Assembly (NCBI GenBank): GCA_949752745.1
Contig: OX457034.1
Location: forward strand, 3,857,646 to 3,921,645
Length of the DNA stretch: 64,000 bases
Direction of reading: 5' to 3'
From: Protula sp. h YS-2021
Lineage: Eukaryota > Annelida > Polychaeta > Sabellida > Serpulidae
Shown one piece after another: positions 37,414-46,875 of the stretch; the stretch's first letter is position 1; every line of letters begins with the position of its first letter. Made by a program: the position numbers and the translations under genes. The notes below the pieces were generated by a model that searched no databases, was not told the DNA's origin, and saw nothing but the letters and a program-made list of their open reading frames with translations.

Positions 37414-38529
37414 ATTAAAATAGTGCCCATTTTCAGCAAGTCGCCATTTCGTCATTTTTTGGGCGAATCGAAAAATAATGCGACGTCGCACAACTTCAAT
37501 ATATATATTTTCACTGTACCAAAAATCAAAAGGTTGAATAGGGGCTGATATATCGCGTGCGCAAATTTGTGCTTCCAAGTGTCGCCAGACGGACGGACAG
37601 ACCCGAATACAATATCAATGTGATTAAAACTAGAAGTTTCTGTGGCCTCGATTACGTCAACGTTTGCAAATAAAGCTTCCGCCAAAACGTTTTGTCAAGC
37701 CATTATTTCACTTTTTGGAACGTGGGGGGGGGGGGGGGGTCATTAATATTGGCCGAATGATCGAAGCTGTAAAAGATTTATAGTTACAGAACCCTTACCA
37801 CCAACGCATAACCTACTGAGGAAGCACACAATGGGGTTCTATTTGACAGAGTCCCAATTTTTTGTACATTTTGATCGTGGGAGGGTCAAAACGGCATATC
37901 CCCTTTGAGATTGAAGTCATAATTTGGTGCAACATCCAAAGGGGAAGTTTCGATTACCCAGCACCGTTTACATGTTTACATTTATTCAAAATTAAGCATT
38001 TACACTCATTACGTAAGAACAATATCATTGCCACCGGTTTATACACGTTTGAAATTATTGAGCATTTACAGCACATTCAAAGTTTTACTACTTTTACAAC
38101 TTCGGTTATACATTCCTAAGAAATTTTATTACGCAACTAACAAGCAATGGTTGAAGGCGCAGACCCCAACCGGACAACAAGTCGCCATCAGGCAATTTCT
38201 GACCAATGTGAAAAATAAAACGACATTGCACAACTTCAATATATATATATTCACTGTGCAAGGTAGCATATGCCTAGGGTAAACAGTTTCGGAGAATTCG
38301 CGTGGAAAGTCTTACATTGCAGTTATCTCAAGAAATCACAATTTTTGACAAGTCGCCATTTTGGCAATTTTTGGCCATTTGAAAAAGGGCAAATAGTTTC
38401 GGAGTTAAGGAGAACTTGCGTGGAAACAAAACAGCATCCAAAATGTGACACACGGACGACAAGACGGATGGACAGAGAGCAATCCTATAGACCCCCGTGC
38501 TCGCCCTTTAGAGTCTAAAAAACTCGTAC

Positions 38530-39016
38530 CTCCCCCCCCCCCCCCCCCCCCCTCTTCCCAACCCCTCGGTTTTTTTCTCTAGCCCCACAGAAAAAGAAGG
38601 TCAAAATGCAGTTCAAACAAAAACATTTATATCACAGCACAGCCTACTGCTAGTTGTTGCAATGCACCCACTTTCAGCTCAAAGAATTTAACAAAATGTT
38701 TCTCTAAATGATAACGCTTTTGTTTTCAGCAGTCCTGCACAGGGCACTGTAATGTGCCCTTGCGATATAAATCCTTTTTACAATCGTAAGCCACCGTAAG
38801 TACTTCGTTATCTGCCGAATCATTCTGACGTTGCGACCGTATCACCAGGAACACCAAGCAGGCAATGAAGCAAAAACAAAGATATGTCAGTAGCTTAAAA
38901 AGCAATCAGCCGGTGACTTATTGCAGTGTGACGCCGAAAGCAATTAAAATTTTGATGTTTGTCCTCATCATGTCTTTATAATTTAACACAATGACCTTGC
39001 AGTCGAAAATACACCT
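38530..39016. other. No recognisable gene; C-run at the left edge
   Basis: A C-run of about 20 at 38532-38552, then AT-rich sequence with possible splice acceptors (tttgttttcag near 38731, tgaccttgcag near 39002) but no supported exon. GGGCAC-tgtaat-GTGCCC near 38745 is a small hairpin. Confidence 0.4.
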
Positions 39017-39631
39017 ATGTCTGTAACAGCTCGAATTCCCGGCACCACCCCAAATACTCAACCGCCAGGCACCACCCCAAATACTCAACCGCCAGGCATC
39101 ACCCCAAATACTCAACCGCCAGGCATCACCCCAAATATTCAACCACCAGGCACCACCCCAAATACTCAACCACCAGGCATCACCCCAAATACTCAACCGC
39201 CAGGCATCACCCCAAATACTCAACCGCCAGGCACCACCCCAAATACTCAACCGCCAGGCATCACCCCAAATACTCAACCGCCAGGCACCACCCCAAATAC
39301 TCAACCGCAAGGCACCACCCCAAATACTCAACCGCCAGGCACCACCCCAAATACTCAACCGCCAGGCACCACCCCAAATACTCAACCGCCAGGCACAATT
39401 AGAAATACCAACCCGCCAGACACTACTGGAAATACCCAACCGCCAGGCACCACTGGAAATACCCAACCGCCGGGCACTACTGAAAATACTCAACCCCCGG
39501 GCACTACTGAAAATACTCAGCCCCCGGGCACTACTGAAAATACTCAACCGCCTGGCACTACTGAAAATATTCAACCGCCGGGCACTACTGAAAATATTCA
39601 ACCGCCGGGCACACGCAATGGCTCACTTTGA
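39017..39631 (+). repeat. 27-bp minisatellite with an open Thr/Pro/Gly frame; possible exon
   Basis: About 21 copies of a 27-bp unit encode, on plus, G-T-T-P-N-T-Q-P-P repeats from an ATG at 39017 to a stop at 39631. Late units change to G-T-T-E-N-T-Q-P-P or G-N. A candidate acceptor (ccttgcag) precedes the ATG by 15 bp. A unit of nine codons keeps other frames open too (minus 38918-39601), so openness alone is not evidence. A mucin-like or linker exon is possible but unproven. It lies 390 bp past the stop of the minus-strand caspase. Confidence 0.4.
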
Positions 39632-40020
39632 GCGACTACGAAATCCCCACCCTGTAATTTAGTTCAGTACATCACTAACTATCTGGGTGTATTCAAGGAT
39701 TTTCCTTGGCCGGAGAAATTTAAGTGAAGAAAACAATGTATTTTCTATCCGTGCCCTCTGTTAAAAACGACATAAGGCAATTTGAAAACTGTGTGGAGCG
39801 AAAAACAGAAGCGCCCTCACTCTTGGGTGGTCTATGTATCTGGGGACTGACTTGAAATATGCGGGGACAGATGGAAGACATTGACCAAAAACGCCTTTTC
39901 CATCGTTGCTTGCTCTTGATGATTGCATGAAGCGTTTGGTTCCGGGGGTTTGGTCCGGGGGTGTGGTTATGGGGGGTTTAGTCCCAGGTCCCATGATGGC
40001 ATGAAGCGTCATGCTTCCTG

Positions 40021-41686
40021 TCAGTTCTGAGGCGGATACTGCAAATAGAACTTCTTAGTGAGCGTGGAGACGTAGTGCGGCATTTGGCAGACACTCTCCT
40101 GGTGGATGCTGCTTCCGTCCTGGCCGCAATACTCTCCGGGCTTCTGGATGACGGACACACGGCGTGCCGCCTCGACCATCATGTCAAGCAGGTGCTCGCT
40201 CCGGTAGTAGTCACACAGCACGTGCATAGTCTCGCGTATGAACCAGGAGCCGGTGGGGGGCACCCACGAGAAGTAGCCCGCCTCGGTCGGGTAGCACACG
40301 AGGATGTCCCGACCGTTGGCCATGGCTTGGAGCTGGGTGGGCTGGTACGATTCTTTCTGCCGGCAGTCTGCGGACGGCCACGAGGCCGCCTTCGCCAGAC
40401 CTTCACCCCGGCAGGCCTGAATGAAAAAACATTTGGGAAAGTCCTTCATGCTCGGAAGCTTGTCGTGGGTGAACTTGGCAATAATGTCGTCCACCTTGTA
40501 CCGTTTGCCGGGGTCCTCGATCTTTCCACTTCCATCTTTATTCATCTTGATGCCGTCGGCGTCGCCGTGGCTAAGAATGAATAGAAAAAATCGATCATAC
40601 AGTTCATTCCCTAGTTTCGTGGCTACTTTAGTCAGGGCAACTTCGAATCCATCGTACGACAAATTGACCAGGTTTGGTTCGTCTCCTCCTCCGGATCCTT
40701 CCATGACGTCATAATTCAAAATGTTTGAAAAAAAATCCCGAATGTAACTTGCATCTTTCGCATAGCCTTCGAGATCTTCGCTAAAATTGCGAATGACGAC
40801 ACACAGGCCTGTACCTGTCCCGCTCACAGCGGACGCCTCCATGTCGTTCGGACGGAATCCATAGTAAGTGTCTATTTTTTGCAAGGGTTCGCCTTTTTGC
40901 TTTTTGGTACCGAAAATGCTTTTGATGGCACCAGTGGCTTTCCCAGCGGTTAATGCCAATTCGTATTCCATTGGCTCGCCCGTATCAATGCCTATAACAA
41001 ACGGGTCATCATCGACGGGCTTGGTGTTGGAGTCCGTACACTGCTCGCTGAATCTGTCACCGCTGACGTCTGTAGAGAGCGGTGGAGCAAAGTTAATGGG
41101 CTCACCGCGATGCGGAAATCTCGTCGCCAGTAAAATGTGCACCCGGTCACCCACTTCTACGAGAAGTTCCCGAACCTTACTGAGATCCTCGTAAGTAGAG
41201 CGAAGCAGGACATCGTGGAAAATCAAGGCGTTTTTTTTGCTTCTGATCTTCTCGGCGTCAATGGCTTCCTTCTCATAGACACTGAGCAGCTTGGCGCGGA
41301 ACAGTTTTCCTGTAAATATCTCAGGATCCAGATTATTGATCCATTCTTCGTACAGACCCTGCAGCTCACTCTTTTCGGACTTCCTGAGAAAGCCAGTGAG
41401 GTCATTTTCTTAAACAAAAGGAAAGCAAATGCATTAGGCTAAGGAGAAATTAGTATTGCATTCAAATGTTTGAACGGGGGGTCAAACAGCACCCCCCCCC
41501 CCTCCCAGCCAATGGATGAAAACATTTTTTTTTTAATTTTTCCCTCAACTAAAGAAGATGTCAACATCTGTGGATGTGCATATATGTAGCATTTATCAGT
41601 AATTTTCAAAAGAAACAAACTGCACTTCAACCACAACGAAAGCCATGTCATTTTTTTACGACGCGTGATTAAAACTAACCTGCCAT
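40021..41686 (-). CDS. CARD-caspase (cysteine protease), paralogue 2, two coding exons
   Basis: Proposed CDS is complement of 40021-41408 joined to 41680-41686, 464 residues. Exon 1 is ATG GCA G with donor gttagt. The 271-bp intron ends in ctttccttttgtttaag, and the join gives MAENDLTGFLRKSEK. A CARD occupies ~5-100. A linker of ~75 residues follows (TDSNTKPVDDD, FGTKKQKGE). The caspase domain begins near DTYYGFRPND. The dyad is H283 (LSHGD) and C335 (QACRG). Spacing of 52 residues equals paralogue 1. The small subunit has FSWVPPTGSWFI, with Val where caspases have Arg, and the N-terminal loop (NFSEDLEGYAKDAS) lacks the usual Arg. A cleavage site for zymogen maturation could be in WPSADCR (inference). 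A 49-nt 5' UTR exon start at 41735 is possible. An upstream ATG at about 41711 would open a 12-codon uORF. Confidence 0.85.
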
Positions 41687-41739
41687 CTCTGCAACAATCT
41701 GGACTGGGCATGTGTGTCTATCCAGAAAAGATCACCTGT

Positions 41740-42036
41740 AAAAACACATCAACGAATGAAATAAATACGTTGTGAGCTGGAAGACTTACAAATTGGCCAC
41801 CAAGTCAAAAGTCCCAAATGTTCACAAGCCATTTCAACGGCACTGTAGACAGGGGCAGCGGGGTTCAAAAGCCCCCATTTAAAAAGAGGGGTCGTTGGAG
41901 TTCAGCATATGACGGATCCGTCTGCAATGAGTGTTGTACGCAAAATAAAAGATATTTAAATACGATCACTACACTTACAGCTGACAATATACAAATTTAT
42001 AGAAAATTAATCAACAATCTACTTCACTAGAAACAT
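41740..42036. other. No recognisable gene
   Basis: Upstream flank of the minus-strand caspase. No TATA-like or initiator signal stands out. A small plus-strand frame (41818-42030) has no domain. Confidence 0.4.
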
Positions 42037-42367
42037 TCACAAACTGCAACAGACCTCAAATTTGCTATATGTGTGTTCTTTTTGCGATGTCTGAGCCTTA
42101 TCCAACGAATTGTTTTGGAGATGTAGCCTGCCAAAGTGAAAAAATGAAGATCCCCCCCCCCCCCTATGTTCAAAAATTTGCCAAAAATAGAATTTTTGAG
42201 GGAACGAAAAAAAAAAATAACATGGGCACCATCTAGACATGTACCCCAATATGTATGTATGTTTTGAGAAAAATCGACTCATTAATTTCATAAGAACTCA
42301 CTGCGGACAGACGAACGGACAGACACACCAATTACTATATATGTCTCCCTTAGGGGGACACATATAA
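42037..42367 (-). mobile_element. Rolling-circle element fragment (minus)
   Basis: On the minus strand the head is ATATGTGTCCC-cctaa-GGGAGACATAT (42367-42338), then ggtgtgtctgtccgttcgtctgtccg. One core unit follows (tatgtgtgttc, ccaacgaattgttttggaga) that matches the units at 63385-63790. The 3' end was not located, so the lower boundary is approximate. A C-run lies at 42152-42163. Confidence 0.45.
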
Positions 42368-43512
42368 TTTGCTAATCTCGGCCCACGACACAGAAACAAC
42401 AGCGGTCTTTTAGAATTCTGCATTACACAAATGACTCCACTGTAATTAATGGCGAACAATCAACCTATTTTATAATCAAGTAACAATTATGTACTAAGAA
42501 AAATCTGTTTTATTTAGGTTGGAGGCCGCATCCCCCATTTCGCCCACAACAACAATCAATTCACAATTGCAACGCACTTTTAACTCAGGTTTGGCATTTT
42601 TGGCGAAGCTAAAAATAATGCCCCATGAGCGGATTCACACTTTTGCCGAAAAAAAATTGGCATTTCGAAATAATTAGGCTGCGATAAAGGTAAAAGGAAA
42701 TATATAAAAGATCCGGCAAAAATAAAGGAAATTCCGTGTTACATATTCACGAGTGGGCTCTCAAAGAGTCAAATATTTATATTGTTTTAAAAGCACATAT
42801 GTTGGTTTGGTAAATTTCAAGGTGCACACATTGATATAAAATTTGAAATCTAATGTTTTTTCCCTTGTCACTTCTTCATAATTTACCCCAATAGAAAAAA
42901 TTCGAAGCGACACGCCATTGGAAACGTCAGAAAGTGCGAACGGGCTTACTATGTTTCTCAATAGGCTTCCTAAGAAAAACCTATTAATTTGAGAATCGGA
43001 GTCCTGAATCATGCACAGAAAGATCCATAGCCTTGAAATCTGGCATCTATGGTCATCTCAATAATAGAACATTCTGTTTTAAGTCTCATCTGTTGAAAGA
43101 AAATTTTTTCTACAAATTTACAGTCGAAACGACACCAAAGTCATCCGCGTACGGTTTGAGGCATAACAGTGGTGATTTTTTGTGCGCGATTCAACGGCCC
43201 ACAAGTCTTTATCGCCATTTGCTAAAGTCCTCAAAGGAAACGGAAATAATATGCAACTTCTGTGTCCCGCTTTTTTAAAAAGTAGTACATAACTTTCTTG
43301 TTCTGCTTTTTCAATAAAAAAATACAGAAATAACCACAAATCTCCAGCAATAACTGACTTTTGTTTGTGTCCATGTGGCCTAGTTTATTACGTGAAAAGG
43401 TGACAGTAAATTTTGTACGAGGGTCGTGAAGTTGGTATCTATAATGTGTGTTGTGAAAATGAATATATACAAACATGTAACTATATGTACATTTGTGCTT
43501 GGTTGTTTCCAT
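42368..43512. other. No recognisable gene
   Basis: AT-rich. The plus frame 43033-43278 contains QRPTSLYRH, also seen as QAPTSLYRH in the minus frame at 7492-7833. The underlying DNA is similar as well, so this is more likely a shared repeat than a protein domain. Confidence 0.35.
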
Positions 43513-43592
43513 GAGTTGCAGCTTTTGGCTTAGTGGTTAGCACGCTCGCTTATGAAGCGAAAGGTTCCCAGTTCGAGTCCCGCTTGCGACTC
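43513..43592 (+). tRNA. tRNA-like sequence (pseudogene or SINE head)
   Basis: GAGTTGC (43513-43519) pairs with GCGACTC (43586-43592) as a 7-bp acceptor-like stem with one G:T. An A-box-like TGGCTTAGTGG and a B-box-like GTTCGAGTCC are present. A stem TCGC-TTATGAA-GCGA would give an ATG anticodon. The T stem does not pair well and the length (80 nt) is awkward, so a functional tRNA is unlikely. No SINE tail or target duplication was identified. Confidence 0.4.
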
Positions 43593-43840
43593 ACATATTT
43601 TCACAACACGAGCACCAAAAACTTTTGAACCGATATTTCAAAAGCATGGAAGAAATCAAAAGGTAAATATTGTGGGCATACAGAATAAATTTGTTCCTAA
43701 TTCTGCATTACAATATTTTAAAGCTAATCAGTAACCACTTCATTTACATTTTTGGTCACTTCACTTTGGTAACATGACATTTGAAGCCCAGAACGTAAAC
43801 AAACATATGGTAGGTAAGTGAAGAAGCTAACTTTTCTGCA

Positions 43841-44189
43841 TAAGCCAATTCACACTGTGTTTCGAATAAAATGCGCAAGAATTTTGAATTTCGACTTCGA
43901 GGGAACCGAGTAAAATACTGAAAGAACTGACAGAAAAATATAGACGAAATATCGCAAAAACAGCTGATACTCGGAACATAAAAGAAATTGAAACTTGAAA
44001 CTATTTGTTAAAACCTTTTAAAATAGCATACGGGTTGTTAAAAGCCCGACGGATCTTATTGCAAGAGAAATTTGACATTTAGACGAAATCTGTCTATCAT
44101 TTCTTTCATTTTTACCCGGTTATTTTTAATCGAAACGCAGAATTTTTGCGCATTTTTATTGGGAATGCCCAAAGTGTGATTTGGCTTAT
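43841..44189 (+). mobile_element. MITE family M1, copy b
   Basis: The best preserved copy: ends taagccaattcacac and gtgtgatttggctta are inverses. Arms contain aataaaatgcgcaag and gcgcatttttatt. The interior matches 8022-8362 over about 250 bp. Confidence 0.75.
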
Positions 44190-44685
44190 TAATGAAGAAA
44201 TAAAAGATAAGCAGTCCATTAAAATTGTGCCTATTTTGCTAAAAGGGCATTTTGTGCAAGAACTTTTAGTAAATGTTTGAATAATAGGAACTGGTATGTA
44301 GGATTCGCGTCTCAGAACATTTAAAATTTACCCCTGTTAGAGAAACAATGGAAGACTTCCTAGCTCTAACAGATATGTGATACAAGTCAGAGCTGATTCG
44401 AAGTTACATCTGAAAGAGCTCCGAGAAGCCATCCTTAGTGAGGTTCGGACAAAGAAATATACCATGTATAAATATAATGAACAGCTGACTTGGAGCTGTA
44501 TGTGAAAGTGAAACTAACTCAAATATCGGGAACTCGCACACATGATCAAAAGGTTCAGATAGTTTTGTTGCTGAATAATTTGTGATGAAGAATATTAAAG
44601 AACCTCTTATCACAAACCAAACCGGATCACCTCAAGAAATGAGTAAAACAAGTCTCAGCCTCACAAATTTTTCCCACTCGTGGCT

Positions 44686-45268
44686 CCACATTCTCTTGGA
44701 CCGTCTCGAAAAATCAAGAGGCTCTCGAAAAATCGATAGGTGTTCTTTTGGATAATTTCTCGTTATCTAGAGACAGTTTTTGTCTCGGAAAATTTCTCTC
44801 GAGAAGGTCAAATACAAGATGGCGGAAATGTAAACAAAGGCATTTCTACAACTTATTTGCCAAAATGTATTTAAATTATAAACATTTAATAGTAGAAATT
44901 TATTCCAAGGAAGATTTTAGACGTGATTGCACTAGGTATAGTGAAATACAAGAGGACCCAAAGGTTTAACCTCAATTACTATACGTTTAGGTCGAATCTG
45001 TAACACCGTTGGTACTGCTGAAGTGGTAGAGATGTTATTGGGTAAAACAGGTCACATTTAAATCAATGCCCCAACAAACAATTGTCACAGGATATATTTC
45101 TTGACATATGAACTACATATTTATCTGAAATAAGCACAAAATAACTAGATTTGTGTTTTTTATTTCTCGATTTTTTGAGACGTGTTCTTTTGGACGGTGT
45201 ATCTGGAGCTTCTCTGGTCTGTTTGGAGAGTGGATTCTCAGTTTTCTGAGAGGTCCAAAAGAATGTGG
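44686..45268. mobile_element. 583-bp MITE with CCACATTC ends
   Basis: CCACATTCTCTTGGACC (44686-44702) and GGTCCAAAAGAATGTGG (45252-45268) are inverse with one mismatch. Further internal inverse pairs (gtgttcttttgga, ctcgaaaaatcga/tcgattttttgag) support a foldback design. No transposase. Confidence 0.65.
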
Positions 45269-45693
45269 CCATACCGAACCAGAAGGATCAAAACATCCGG
45301 TTCTGATTTTAGTTACGCTAGTAAAAGAACAGGTTTACCCGGCCCAAAAAATGTAAACAATTAAAATGGAAGGCGGAATAATGGATGAACTGAAAATTTT
45401 TGTTCAAGCACTTAAAACTTCAAACGCCATATTATTATCCATATTTGTTTACAAAGCCCTCTTGGTGGGGTACATAAATAGCTCAATAACCGAAAATAAA
45501 CAAAGAAAACAAAAAAAACTCTTTTAGTTTGGCATCCATTTTGACATTATCATGTGATGTCACGTGAGGTTAGGAACTTAACCGGAAGTAACCTCGGGTA
45601 CGGACCGTTATAACTGTGGCCGGATGTAAACAAAGTCGTGAGTGTTGTCTCAAAATTAGCATTAGAAAATCTTGAAATATCTCTTCTTTAGCA

Positions 45694-46827
45694 ATGGGAT
45701 CTAACAACCAGAATAGAGGAAAACATAAAAGAGACAATAACAGAAATCATGGTTATAATCAATCTATTGGAAATGGTAATGAAAGTACGCAAAGTGGTCT
45801 TTCTAAAACCGTGAGTACCAAAGCTATCTCAAAAGGTGACGGTACTAGTTCCAGTGTTACTGGTGATGGTATTGGAGGTGCTATTGGTGGCTTAAGTGAC
45901 TCAAACGTCGGAACAACACCAAGAGACTGGCCTAAAGAGTCGTCTACTTCAAAACGAGAATTTGATGGCACGCCTCTTAATGACAAGAGACTTTCAAAAA
46001 TAAGGAGGGAAGCTGATGACATTTCAGTCAATCTGTCCGGCCATTTCGACCATGCTGTCAATTTTGAAGCCCATGGTTACAACGAGGACGAAGCTGACGA
46101 CAATATGGATGCCCTACCCAGCAATCAAGAAGGTTTTCTCCGCACAAATGGTCTTCCCGCGGCCGTAATACGCAACCCCCTGGTACGGGATATCTTGGAA
46201 GCTCTTCCCTTGATAATGCCGGCAATAATAAAGAACATTACCCCTGTTATACAACCGCTGGTAGAAAAGTCTGTGAATGAAGCTATAGAAGCAAAATTTG
46301 AGGGGCTCTTGTCGACTCGTATGTGCAAGATTTCATCTAAAGTTGATGATATGAAGCAAGAAACTCTAAAAAACAGAGTTATTGTGTCAGGTCTCAATGA
46401 ATCCATCACCGACATCCCTGAGTTTATCGTAGATATCGCTGGGCAAATGGATGCAAATCTATCAACAGTTGATTTCGAGTGCAGCAGAATCGACAAAATA
46501 CCAGGCACTGAAAAGAAGCCCCGTGCTGTGTTGGTCATCTTCAAGGATAACACCAAAAAAACTTCCTTCCTGTCAAAAAAATCCAAGATTCGTGAATATC
46601 TGAAGTCCGAAAAACTTGGCATCAACGAAGACCTGACGAAGCCACGGAGAGTCATGTTATCCACTGTCCGGGGATACTACAAGAACGCACACACAAGAGG
46701 TGGTACTGTCTGCTTTTTCGACGACTTGGGGAACTTGCACTTCTTGAAACGTTCCATTGATATGCGCCGTTTTGACTTCTCATCTGCTGACATCCGAAAA
46801 TGCGAAAACGCCTTAATCCAGGACTAG
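45694..46827 (+). CDS. LINE ORF1 protein (nucleic-acid binding)
   Basis: 377 residues from the ATG at 45694 to a TAG at 46825. The N-terminal ~150 residues are polar and Gly/Ser/Asn-rich (low complexity). The middle has a hydrophobic helix-forming segment (DILEALPLIMPAIIKNITPV). Residues ~225-320 resemble the RRM-like fold of LINE ORF1 proteins (NRVIVSGLNESI, RAVLVIFKDN), followed by INEDLTKPRR, typical of the ORF1 C-terminal domain. In this family it would bind and chaperone the LINE RNA. No CCHC knuckle seen. The frame is the same as ORF2, so only the TAG separates them. Confidence 0.8.
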   Translation: MGSNNQNRGKHKRDNNRNHGYNQSIGNGNESTQSGLSKTVSTKAISKGDGTSSSVTGDGIGGAIGGLSDSNVGTTPRDWPKESSTSKREFDGTPLNDKRLSKIRREADDISVNLSGHFDHAVNFEAHGYNEDEADDNMDALPSNQEGFLRTNGLPAAVIRNPLVRDILEALPLIMPAIIKNITPVIQPLVEKSVNEAIEAKFEGLLSTRMCKISSKVDDMKQETLKNRVIVSGLNESITDIPEFIVDIAGQMDANLSTVDFECSRIDKIPGTEKKPRAVLVIFKDNTKKTSFLSKKSKIREYLKSEKLGINEDLTKPRRVMLSTVRGYYKNAHTRGGTVCFFDDLGNLHFLKRSIDMRRFDFSSADIRKCENALIQD

Positions 46828-46875
46828 GCCAGGAAGGGCACGGTGTTCTCCTCGTTGCTGAAACATGAACTGACT

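Larger units (their letters stand above)
30605..38517 (-). mobile_element. Rolling-circle element (minus) inflated by nested insertions
   Basis: On the minus strand a T-run precedes AGACTCTAAAGGGC...GGGGGTCTA (38517-38488), then a ctgtccatccgtcttgtc run. Core units contain gagatatcgcgtgcacaaag, ttgcactgtaggcaacag and aaaataatgcgacgtcgcac. They occur at 30625-30895, 36610-36850, 37415-37560 and 38170-38450. The 3' end is a hairpin ACACTCCTG-ttt-CAGGTGTGT (30606-30626, minus) before TTTTGG. The gaps are filled by 30897-36006, 36016-36615 and 36845-37413. A further break near 37570-38160 holds a second inverted tetranucleotide run and unrelated sequence. Confidence 0.6.

Noticed and set aside
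38918..39601. Minus-strand Trp/Ile-rich repeat protein
   Set aside because: Antisense of the 27-bp minisatellite; the open frame is a by-product of a unit of nine codons.
43513..43592. Functional tRNA-His (ATG anticodon)
   Set aside because: The T stem does not pair and the length is atypical. Kept only as a tRNA-like sequence.
46843..46875. ORF2 start at GTG 46843
   Set aside because: A GTG start is not expected in animal mRNA. The first in-frame ATG is 46876, and the frame also joins ORF1 through the TAG.
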